12,513 bases of DNA from Oscillospiraceae bacterium (GTDB taxonomy: Bacteria; Bacillota; Clostridia; Oscillospirales; Ruminococcaceae), in assembly GCA_003516865.1 (NCBI GenBank), contig DPBR01000067.1, positions 8,910-21,422 of the forward strand, written 5' to 3'. Every line of letters begins with the position of its first letter. Within the stretch, counting starts at the first letter, position 1. Positions 6,661 through 12,513 of the stretch are shown here, in pieces. Under the pieces are notes generated by a model. The model was not told the DNA's origin and searched no databases. It saw only the letters and a program-made list of their open reading frames with translations. The position numbers and the translations under genes are program-made.

Positions 6661-6930
6661 TCATTTTTTAATCTTCCATTTTTTGCTGTCACAGTTTCGT
6701 TGAATTTTTCCCTCTGATTCCAGTTCTCTCAGCAGAGCAACAATCCAATATTGCTGATTGGATGATGTTGCATTAGGATACTCACCCCAATCTAAGCCGC
6801 ATTCACGAAAAATCTCGGCTTGCCTTAGACCGTCAGCATATATTGCACAGTCAGGCGAGTTATTCATAAAGTCTAAGACATGTTCCTTGATTGCACGGCG
6901 TAGTTCATTTCCTTTGCTTACATAGTTCAT
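6661..6930 (-). CDS. Small hypothetical protein, possibly winged-helix
   Basis: I do not recognise this 89-residue protein. It is soluble and begins MNYVSKGNELRRAIKEHVLD. Predicted helices are separated by a Trp/Tyr-containing centre (LDWGEYPNATSSNQQYWIV), and it closes with LLRELESEGKIQRNCDSKKWKI. The last part resembles the recognition helix and wing of a small winged-helix DNA-binding protein, a weak impression only. It looks real: AGGAGG at 6938-6943 precedes the ATG, a promoter-like pair lies at 7055-7083, and a GC-rich terminator follows. It sits between the two copies of a structured repeat and points against its neighbours, so it may be a cassette inserted or duplicated with those repeats. 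Confidence 0.72.
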   Translation of the reverse strand: MNYVSKGNELRRAIKEHVLDFMNNSPDCAIYADGLRQAEIFRECGLDWGEYPNATSSNQQYWIVALLRELESEGKIQRNCDSKKWKIKK

Positions 6931-7054
6931 ATATTGTCCTCCTGTTTAAGCCATCATATTTCATTTCTGTTTGCATATCGTTTCTGGTTATGCTAAAGCA
7001 GCAAATGATCTTTTCATCTTGAACCTCGTCAAATATCAATGTTTCGCTGACATT

Positions 7055-7083
7055 ATTATACCATTAACAACCAAGAAATTCAA
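7055..7083 (-). promoter_or_regulatory. Putative promoter of the small leftward gene
   Basis: On the minus strand, TTGAAT (7083-7078), a 17-bp spacer and TATAAT (7060-7055). It predicts a leader of about 118 bases before the ATG at 6930. Apart from this promoter, 6931-7086 shows nothing else I can name. Confidence 0.5.
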
Positions 7084-7086
7084 CCC

Positions 7087-7262
7087 CTTTTTCAGCTCTG
7101 CCCGATTTTCGGAGAATAGCAAGTTTTCGTGCAAGGCTGAAAAAAGGAAACGGTCACTGCTCGCCGCAGCTCCCTGCCCCTATCCGAGCGCCTTTCTAGC
7201 CCAATCGCCACATTTTCTTTTTTCAGATTTGGAGTTGGAGGCGTTGGTGGTAGATAAGGAGC
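7087..7262. repeat. Structured repeat R2 (copy of 6408-6584)
   Basis: Second copy of the structured repeat, in direct orientation, about 680 bp from R1. Its outer stem (7137-7152 against 7211-7225) is less perfect than in R1 (about 14 of 16), because R1 reads GAAAATGGGG where R2 reads GGAAACGG. The copies flank the small leftward gene. Confidence 0.75.
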
Positions 7263-7291
7263 GGGAGAGCAGGAAGCAGGAACGGGGGTTT

Positions 7292-7400
7292 GCAAAGGGT
7301 ACTCCCTTTGCCCCTCGGAGAGCGCCGTACCCTTGATGTTGATGAAGCCTGCGAAATCAATGTCAAGGGTATTATGGCGTTACTGTTGGCACAACAGTAA
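7292..7400. other. Nested inverted repeats before the relaxase, candidate oriT
   Basis: Four dyads lie between R2 and the relaxase start. GCAAAGGG/CCCTTTGC is at 7292-7299/7304-7311 (loop TACT). An alternative pairing is AAGGGTAC/GTACCCTT at 7295-7302/7327-7334. A 15-bp pair, 12 matching, is at 7328-7342/7357-7371. TTACTGTTG/CAACAGTAA is at 7380-7388/7392-7400 (loop GCA), perfect. MobV relaxases of the pMV158 type nick an inverted-repeat oriT just upstream of their own gene, so this is the expected place. The nick site is not identifiable from the sequence alone. Confidence 0.5.
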
Positions 7401-7429
7401 AAATAACACAGCGAAAGGAGATTATACTT

Positions 7430-8767
7430 ATGAGCGAAAAACGCATTTCCCATTGTCAAGGCAAAGGAAGCCTTGCCCACAACAACCGAAAGTTCAATGC
7501 CAAGAATGTGGACGATACCCGAACGAAGGACAACATTGTTTTCGTTCAACAGCCTATTGAAGAAGCATACGAGCACCTATTCGGTGCTGCCATTGAGCGT
7601 TACAACGCAAGGCAGAAACGAGCAGACAGGAAGATAAACACAAGTTACTACGAGCATATCTTCAAACACAAGGTTTCGCAAAGCGTGGTGACATCTGCTG
7701 ACAAGCGCAAGAGCTTCTACGAAGATGTGGTACAAATCGGCGATATGAAGAACACGGGCGTTGGCACGCCTGACGCTGAAATCGCTACCGCTTGCCTGAC
7801 CGAGTATATGCAAGGCTTTCAAGAGCGAAACCCGAATTTCTATGTGTTCAACGCTGTTCTGCACCTTGATGAAGCTACTCCTCACCTACATATCGACTAC
7901 ATACCTGTCGGTCATTACAAAATGGGCGTTGACACTCAAAACGGCATAGCGCAGGCTCTGAAAGAAATGGGCTACGGCAGCGGCAAGGACACCATAAGCC
8001 GCTGGCGTGAAGCCGAGTGCAAGGTGCTGACCGAGATTTGTAGTCGGCACGGCATACAAATCGCCGCTCCCGAAAAGTCCCGTGGCAGTCTTACCGTGGA
8101 ACAGTACAAGGAGTATGCCAAGATAACGGAACAGGTCGAGGAGAAGAAAGAGGAAGTCGCTCGGCTTGATGAACAAGCCGAGTACGCAGGTAGCCTCTTG
8201 AAGCACCGTGAGGAAATGCGAACGCAGGTCGAATCTGTTATTGATGAGCTGGATGAGCAGTATCAAGAGAAGAACGCTGCTGTTGCTCATTTGGACGAGG
8301 AGATAGCAGAGAAATCCTCGGCTCTCTCGCAGGCCACCGCCGAGCTTGCCGATAAACAGACCTTGCTTGAAACGAGTGCCCGAAAGGTCACGAAGCTCAA
8401 ATTTATAGACGAGATTGAAACCGGCAAGACAATGTTCGGCGGTAAGGTTACGCTCTCCAAAGAGGATTACGGAATGCTGACCGACCTCTCTAAGAAGCAG
8501 ATTGCCGCCGAGAACAGGGAGAGCGAGCTGACCGCCGAGATTGAAAGGCTGAAAAAGGAGAACGAGGAAGCCGCCAAGAAGAACGCTGCTCTGGAGCAGA
8601 AGGAGCAGGATTATTACAAAATACGTGAGGAACTGCGTACCACTAAAAATGAGCTTGGAAGCCTGAAAACATTGTACAAAAAGGTGCTGGAGTTCATTGA
8701 GAGTCTGAAGCTCACGCAGAAGCTGCAGGAGTTTTTGAAACAGAGGACGAGAGGGGTGAAGAGGTAA
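7430..8767 (+). CDS. MobV-family relaxase (Mob/Pre plasmid recombination protein)
   Basis: Nicks one strand at oriT and pilots it to a recipient through a helper conjugation machine. The 445 residues have the MobV layout. The N-terminal motif includes AHNNR with His17, which lines up with the catalytic His22 (HNER) of MobM from pMV158. Motif III HLDEATPHLH (145-154) carries the metal-binding His and acidic residues. From about 200 on there is a long Glu/Lys-rich coiled coil (with a break near 320-350, FIDEIETGKTMFGGKV) for oligomerisation or partner contact. RBS AAGGAG at 7415-7420, nine bases before the ATG. It follows the candidate oriT and is convergent with the cargo block; the 75 bp between the stops show no clear terminator. 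With no type IV secretion genes nearby, the element depends on a helper. Confidence 0.92.
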   Translation: MSEKRISHCQGKGSLAHNNRKFNAKNVDDTRTKDNIVFVQQPIEEAYEHLFGAAIERYNARQKRADRKINTSYYEHIFKHKVSQSVVTSADKRKSFYEDVVQIGDMKNTGVGTPDAEIATACLTEYMQGFQERNPNFYVFNAVLHLDEATPHLHIDYIPVGHYKMGVDTQNGIAQALKEMGYGSGKDTISRWREAECKVLTEICSRHGIQIAAPEKSRGSLTVEQYKEYAKITEQVEEKKEEVARLDEQAEYAGSLLKHREEMRTQVESVIDELDEQYQEKNAAVAHLDEEIAEKSSALSQATAELADKQTLLETSARKVTKLKFIDEIETGKTMFGGKVTLSKEDYGMLTDLSKKQIAAENRESELTAEIERLKKENEEAAKKNAALEQKEQDYYKIREELRTTKNELGSLKTLYKKVLEFIESLKLTQKLQEFLKQRTRGVKR

Positions 8768-8842
8768 ATTGTAGATATTTATAATATCGTCTGGGATGCT
8801 CTAAAACAAGCTGGGAATACATCCGATTACAGATATTGGAAC

Positions 8843-9505
8843 TCAATAATAAACTGCAAAGTGAAAGACATCATCTTGATTTCCCAAAAACAAGCAGTTG
8901 CAATTGGGATTAGTTTCACCAATCAAATCCAAAGATAATTCACTGTATGCGCGTTCATAATTATATGCCAAATCAGATGTATGCGTTGGAGATTTTGTCT
9001 TTCTTAAAAAAGGAAAGTATGCTACTCTTGCTTCGTTTATTAAAGGGTGGCTTCCTGCGCCGGAACCCAACTGTAAATACTGTGAAATGGAATCAACACA
9101 ATTGAACCATCCAATTACGAAGGCCCTTTTGTATTTATACCCTTTATTTATCTCTTCTATAAGCCAATCAAAGTCTTTCTGGTATTCAGACCATGTTTTG
9201 CTTGCAGAATTAGTACCAGAGTTGCATTTCCAGTTTTTCAAGTACTTAATCTCAATTTTAAAATCTTTAGATTCAACATATAGGTCATGATTAACCTTAC
9301 TGCCGCCTTTTCCATCTCCAACAGTATAGTGAACCATTTGCTTAAATGGATATCCTAATCTTACTGTAATATCCATTTCATTGAACTTATCATCGGCAAT
9401 AGTTTTAAGTTTCTCTCTTGACAAATTGGAGTACTGTTCATTTAATTCATCAATAATAAATAAACATGTTGACAATAAGTATTGATTAATAGATGGTTCT
9501 TTCAT
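8843..9505 (-). CDS. PD-(D/E)xK-like nuclease, putative accessory subunit of the R-M system
   Basis: 220 residues; I do not recognise the family. Asp74 in NHDLYVESKDF and Glu85-x-Lys87 in KIEIKYLK give D-x10-E-x-K, the core of a PD-(D/E)xK nuclease site. A Trp/aromatic-rich segment (FVIGWFN, 129-135) may be a later core strand. The ATG at 9505 is chosen because GGAGG (9514-9518) sits 8 bases before it; the frame opens further only through a TTG at 9520 that overlaps this RBS. It is the third gene of the leftward block, 68 bp after the type IIS nuclease. Its position suggests a second catalytic subunit, as in heterodimeric enzymes such as BspD6I, or an accessory endonuclease. Membership of the R-M system is inferred from context. 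The gene is AT-rich like its two neighbours. Confidence 0.75.
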   Translation of the reverse strand: MKEPSINQYLLSTCLFIIDELNEQYSNLSREKLKTIADDKFNEMDITVRLGYPFKQMVHYTVGDGKGGSKVNHDLYVESKDFKIEIKYLKNWKCNSGTNSASKTWSEYQKDFDWLIEEINKGYKYKRAFVIGWFNCVDSISQYLQLGSGAGSHPLINEARVAYFPFLRKTKSPTHTSDLAYNYERAYSELSLDLIGETNPNCNCLFLGNQDDVFHFAVYY

Positions 9506-9573
9506 AATGTTATCCTCCAAAAAGTCAGTTGTAAAGCTGAATATCTATTGTCAATCTGAGAACTTAAGAAAAA

Positions 9574-11262
9574 TCAGGAACACATCCACTTATCTACACA
9601 TTCCTGTATTCTAGCATACCACTGATTTTCATCAGCGGCTGAATCACATAGTGCTATTGCTTCATCAAGAAATCTTCGTATATCAGAAGGAACAGGGTGC
9701 GACTTGTAGTTGTAGGAATTATCCACCAACTTCATAAATTGGTCTAAATCAAGAGGTATTATTTTAGATTTTCCGCCATAAAGCGAAATAGCAACGTGAT
9801 TTAACCCATAAAAATGTGCCAACGTTGCAGGATTGATTTTAGGAGCAATAAACAGGCAGTATGTTTCTTTCCCTGAACGCTTCTTCAACTGTCCGTAGTG
9901 TCTGGCAACAGGTTCTCCTTCCATTTCGTGCTGGCGCTGTCCACCTTGCATTGTTACTTCAACAGATAGAGAAAAGTCATCATAACTACATTCAATATCT
10001 GGCATATTACCAGCTGCAGTTGACAAAGGCTGTCCCGAATCATCAAAGTTAAAATTGCCTTTTATATCACCACCGTCAAGCATAGTCATAGCTCTCCAAG
10101 TGTTATATTCCAACATAAGGGGCGCATCAAAATAGTCGTCGGAGATAATCTCATTAAATGTATCAATAATTTCTGAATAGAGCGCATAGGACTTTATTTC
10201 TTCGACTTTCTCGTGAATAACACTCTCCTTATGCTCTGCAACGATTTCGTCACGTAAATCTTTTAATGCCTCTATGTCAAGTGTTGTAAGCTCTCGTTTT
10301 GTGCGATTGCTTATTCGTAGTATTACATCAATAATATTATCTCTGTTATCCGTGTATAAAGCAGGGGAATTTGAAGCAAACAGATGTGCTTTGTATCCGT
10401 CCAAATCATCGATGAACACAGGGTTTCTATCAACGGTTGACAATATGAAATCCACATCTTTAGCTTTGTCTTGGAAAATGGAAATGCTTCTATTGCTATG
10501 TGAGATTGATACAAGTCCTGTATATCTTAAATAACGAAAGCAAGCGTCTGCATAATCACGCATATTGCTCTTTTGAGTGTTGATGAATTTGTTCAAGCCC
10601 GCATCTTTGGTTTCTCTTGTTTTGGTTAAACCACTGGCTATGCGTTCGCTGAATATATCTTTAACAGCAGCTTCCCAAGTGTCGTTCACAAACCGTTTAT
10701 TCTTGCCTTTGTGTTTATCTTTCTCTTTCCTGAATTCTACGATTTTCAGCTTTATGTCATCATACTTGTGGTAACTGGTTAATTGAACAGCAAATATCTT
10801 TAACTCATCAAAGGTTAGGTAATCGAGGTCACGAATTAATCTAATGATTTCAAGATAAGGGCGTACAAAAAACACGCTCTTCGTCTGATTCTTTTCTTTG
10901 TGAAACGGCGAAGGTAGCTGAAATTTCAACAATTGGCGAAGAAAGATTTCTTGAGGACGTTTGCCATAAACCAGCTCCTTACCTGCTGGCGTCAAAGAAA
11001 TCGTCGGAGTGAGGTCAATGAACCCTAATGCCTTTGGGGCACGGTTAATTCTATCACGTGCACTAAATGACTTATTTGCAGATGAGCCGGAACCTTCAAA
11101 AAAAGAACTATTTGCCAACTCGTCAATAAACCGTTCTTGCGTGTCATTGTTCCACTTTTGACCTTCAAACTTCTCATTAAGCAACTTTATCTCCGGTATC
11201 ATCTTGATAGGTGTTCTAGGAGATGTAGTAAAGAACAGCATTTTGCCTTTGAGATAAGCCAT
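9574..11262 (-). CDS. Type IIS restriction endonuclease, AlwI/BstNBI family
   Basis: 562 residues, close to BstNBI-type enzymes (about 600). The N-terminus KMLFFTTSPRTPIKMIPEIKLL is the signature I associate with AlwI-family nucleases. The N-terminal two thirds would be the DNA-recognition part and 370-490 the cleavage domain. In the latter, Glu385 (LEYNTWRA), Asp422 (MPDIE), Glu435 (VEVT), Glu448 and His455 give D-x12-E-x12-E-x6-H. This is the spacing I recall for the catalytic residues of BstNBI and BspD6I, so the enzyme should be active. AlwI itself cuts beside GGATC; the exact site here is not readable from sequence. RBS AAGGAG-type at 11270-11275. The methyltransferase stop (11275-11277) overlaps this RBS, so translation is coupled, methyltransferase first. 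Confidence 0.87.
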   Translation of the reverse strand: MAYLKGKMLFFTTSPRTPIKMIPEIKLLNEKFEGQKWNNDTQERFIDELANSSFFEGSGSSANKSFSARDRINRAPKALGFIDLTPTISLTPAGKELVYGKRPQEIFLRQLLKFQLPSPFHKEKNQTKSVFFVRPYLEIIRLIRDLDYLTFDELKIFAVQLTSYHKYDDIKLKIVEFRKEKDKHKGKNKRFVNDTWEAAVKDIFSERIASGLTKTRETKDAGLNKFINTQKSNMRDYADACFRYLRYTGLVSISHSNRSISIFQDKAKDVDFILSTVDRNPVFIDDLDGYKAHLFASNSPALYTDNRDNIIDVILRISNRTKRELTTLDIEALKDLRDEIVAEHKESVIHEKVEEIKSYALYSEIIDTFNEIISDDYFDAPLMLEYNTWRAMTMLDGGDIKGNFNFDDSGQPLSTAAGNMPDIECSYDDFSLSVEVTMQGGQRQHEMEGEPVARHYGQLKKRSGKETYCLFIAPKINPATLAHFYGLNHVAISLYGGKSKIIPLDLDQFMKLVDNSYNYKSHPVPSDIRRFLDEAIALCDSAADENQWYARIQECVDKWMCS

Positions 11263-11274
11263 ACAAGCACTCCT

Positions 11275-12126
11275 TTAATAGTTCTTCACAACAATATGCA
11301 TTCTATCATTGTTAAAACGATTTTTGATATTAACCGAATAGTTTTTATAGTACTCGTCAAATATATACTGTCCGTACAATTCTTCTGTTAAGGGAGTTTT
11401 TCCAATAATCATCAAAGCTCTGCACGGCAAATTGCGGAAATCAGCAGCTAAACGGCGATGTTCAGCTTCGTCAAATCCATTCATCATATCTATATTGCCG
11501 TAATCGTTGAAAACACAATCATAGGGCGGGTCAAGGAAGATAAAATCATCATCCTGTGCCATATTAAAGACGTTGCTATAATCGAGGTTTAATAACTCTG
11601 CACCCTGTAAAAGGTCACTATGTTGTTGAGTAACCAACCGAGTGTTCAAATTGGGATAACGCCCAAAGGGCACATTATACTCACCATTATTGTTGTATCG
11701 TATCATACCTGAATAAGCAGTTTTATTGATAAAGAAATATACTACGCCTTCCAAATAATCAGCGTTCTCGGGGTGGTTAAAGAAGTTCCTCATTCGGTAG
11801 TATAATTCTTCATTAGCGTTTTCTACTCGCTCATCAGGAGTTAATGCTTTAAGTCTGTTGTATTCAGCTTGATTATGTTCATAGGTAGCCTGAATAGTAT
11901 CGAGTTGCTGTCTCATAACAGGGTATTGTTCTTTCAACTGTGTATAGAATGTCATCAAGCGTCCGTTTAAGTCATTAAGTATTGCATTATCTGGTTCAAG
12001 ATAAAAATAGACAGCTCCACCGCCAAAAAAAGGTTCAATATACCTATTGAAGTCATCTGGAATATACTGTAAGAAGCGTGGAATCTCACGTGACTTTCCA
12101 CCGCGATATTTAAGAACAGGATTCAT
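11275..12126 (-). CDS. D12-class adenine-N6 DNA methyltransferase (Dam-like)
   Basis: Transfers methyl from S-adenosylmethionine to adenine and protects the host from the neighbouring nuclease. 283 residues in the alpha-group order: the N-terminal KYRGGKS motif (6-12), the AdoMet-binding motif EPFFGGGAVYF (31-41), a target-recognition middle region including NKTAYSGMIRYNNNGEYNVPFG (134-155), then the catalytic motif DPPY (199-202). Length and motifs match Dam/DpnM-type enzymes, which methylate GATC. A single GATC methylase would cover both strands of an asymmetric GGATC site, explaining why only one methylase accompanies a type IIS nuclease. RBS GAGAGG at 12134-12139, seven bases before the ATG. 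It is the first gene of the leftward block, so the methylase is made before the nuclease. Confidence 0.93.
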   Translation of the reverse strand: MNPVLKYRGGKSREIPRFLQYIPDDFNRYIEPFFGGGAVYFYLEPDNAILNDLNGRLMTFYTQLKEQYPVMRQQLDTIQATYEHNQAEYNRLKALTPDERVENANEELYYRMRNFFNHPENADYLEGVVYFFINKTAYSGMIRYNNNGEYNVPFGRYPNLNTRLVTQQHSDLLQGAELLNLDYSNVFNMAQDDDFIFLDPPYDCVFNDYGNIDMMNGFDEAEHRRLAADFRNLPCRALMIIGKTPLTEELYGQYIFDEYYKNYSVNIKNRFNNDRMHIVVKNY

Positions 12127-12240
12127 AGTTTTGCCTCTCTTTCAACACAAATCACAAAAACAACAAACAAGCATACGTCAAGTGTTAATTTTTTGTGCAT
12201 TTTGCTGATTATCTATATAAATAATATGATATTTTTTATA

Positions 12241-12269
12241 ATTATAGCATAATTTTTTAAATAAATCAA
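12241..12269 (-). promoter_or_regulatory. Promoter of the restriction-modification operon
   Basis: On the minus strand, TTGATT (12269-12264), a 17-bp spacer and TATAAT (12246-12241) preceded by TGC, an extended -10. Transcription would start near 12234, about 108 bases before the methyltransferase ATG. The leader holds no uORF or attenuator that I can see. Confidence 0.75.
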
Positions 12270-12358
12270 CACAAAAACGAAAAAAATGGACAAGATATAT
12301 TTGGATGGTATGCTCCATTTTCCGTTCCCTAAACAATATCTATATACTTAACAATAAG

Positions 12359-12377
12359 TGGCTACAAATTGGCTACA
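12359..12377 (+). repeat. Right arm-type integrase sites (paired GGCTACA)
   Basis: TGGCTACAAATTGGCTACA, with GGCTACA at 12360-12366 and 12371-12377. It matches the left-end unit at 18 of 19 bases, in the same orientation and with the same 11-bp spacing. It lies about 100 bp inside the attR core, the left unit about 70 bp inside attL. Confidence 0.65.
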
Positions 12378-12433
12378 AAAATTTCACGAACGAAACAGCA
12401 ATTCGCAAAATATAAATAATAAATGGATAAAGC

Positions 12434-12453
12434 ACGCATTATAAGTGCATATT
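12434..12453 (+). repeat. attR-proximal copy of the excisionase-promoter operator
   Basis: ACGCATTATAAGTGCATATT, differing at two of 20 bases from 4571-4590 in the excisionase promoter, in the same orientation. It lies between the arm sites and the attR core. No copy was seen at the left end. Confidence 0.6.
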
Positions 12454-12480
12454 ATCACAAGATTTCACTCTAGGGCAGTC

Positions 12481-12492
12481 GAGTGGGAGTAA
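12481..12492 (+). repeat. attR core (original guaA terminus)
   Basis: GAGTGGGAGTAA. Read in the guaA frame it is Glu-Trp-Glu-stop, so this is the displaced native end of guaA. The DNA after it (12493-12513, beginning GCCCCAAACCC) is host sequence that originally lay downstream of guaA. Confidence 0.8.
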
Positions 12493-12513
12493 GCCCCAAA
12501 CCCTAATAAACCG

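Larger units (their letters stand above)
12270..12480. other. Non-coding right end of the element
   Basis: No gene in this AT-rich stretch. It holds an inverted repeat AAAATGGA/TCCATTTT (12283-12290/12314-12321), the right arm-type sites (12359-12377), the operator-like 20-mer (12434-12453) and the approach to the attR core. The inverted repeat could be a weak terminator or a protein site; I assign no role. Confidence 0.6.
2646..12488. mobile_element. Integrative and mobilizable element inserted in the 3' end of guaA
   Basis: The boundaries are placed at the repeated core GAGTGGGA (2646-2653 and 12481-12488), with near-identical GGCTACA-pair arm sites inside both ends. Contents are integrase, XRE repressor, excisionase-like protein, SF3 helicase, GTAC iteron cluster, MobV relaxase and a restriction-modification cargo. 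There are no type IV secretion genes, so it would be mobilised by a helper (IME rather than ICE). The 3' end of guaA is a known integration site for genomic islands. Insertion keeps guaA intact: the right junction reads GAG TGG GAG TAA and the left junction GAG TGG GAA TAA, both encoding Glu-Trp-Glu-stop. The restriction-modification part is visibly more AT-rich than the backbone, which suggests a separately acquired module. Confidence 0.88.

Noticed and set aside
8768..8937. Open frame continuing after the MobV stop, reading IVDIYNIVWDALKQAGN, as a gene remnant
   Set aside because: No start codon or RBS, and its second half overlaps the well-supported leftward gene. Protein-like appearance alone is not enough.
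9506..9520. TTG start at 9520 for the PD-(D/E)xK-like protein
   Set aside because: The TTG overlaps the GGAGG that is correctly spaced for the ATG at 9505, so the ATG is preferred.
1..12513. CRISPR arrays, tRNA or rRNA genes, and conjugation (type IV secretion) genes
   Set aside because: None seen. The only repeats are the tandem coding repeat, R1/R2, the GTAC array, the att/arm sites and the operator pair; the integration target is guaA rather than a tRNA gene.

Overview
The window looks like chromosomal DNA of a low-to-mid GC member of the Bacillota, most likely a gut-type Clostridia (Oscillospirales or relatives). This is inferred from strong GGAGG-type ribosome binding sites, consensus sigma-A-like promoters, guaA codon use and the kind of mobile genes present; no rRNA or other taxonomic marker is in view. 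Almost four fifths of the window is one integrated element sitting in the 3' end of guaA.

Layout. 3-842 (+): 3' part of an unrecognised gene with a tandem repeat of about 52 residues. 861-1090: a non-coding, hairpin-rich element with imperfect terminal inverted repeats, resembling a MITE. 1116-2657 (+): guaA, GMP synthase. 2646-12488: an integrative and mobilizable element of about 9.84 kb, bounded by GAGTGGGA repeats (attL at guaA codons 511-513, attR near the right edge) and by paired GGCTACA arm sites inside each end. 12489-12513: the displaced original host sequence downstream of guaA.

Element backbone. An XRE-type repressor and a tyrosine integrase form a leftward operon (4459 to 2771). 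A divergent rightward operon carries a small excisionase-like HTH protein (4614) and an SF3 (P4/D5-type) helicase (4816-6213). The two operons are driven by back-to-back near-consensus promoters with dyad sites, which is the layout of a lysogeny-type switch. Behind the helicase lies a cluster of ten GTAC-centred sites with mirror symmetry, a good candidate for the replication origin. Two copies of a structured repeat of about 110-175 bp flank a small leftward gene of unknown function. A region of nested inverted repeats (candidate oriT) then leads into a MobV-family relaxase (7430-8767). No conjugation (type IV secretion) genes are present, so transfer would depend on a helper element.

Cargo. 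An AT-rich leftward three-gene block (12126 to 8843) encodes a D12-class (Dam-like) adenine methyltransferase, an AlwI/BstNBI-family type IIS restriction endonuclease with its acidic active-site residues in place, and a small protein with a PD-(D/E)xK motif that may be an accessory nuclease subunit. Together they form a restriction-modification system whose site probably contains GATC. By eye only two GATC sites occur in the whole window, far below chance.

Working model: the repressor holds excision and replication genes off. On derepression, the Xis-like protein and Int excise the circle, the helicase acts at the GTAC iterons, and MobV mobilises the circle through a helper conjugation system. 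The restriction-modification block would stabilise the element and defend the host.
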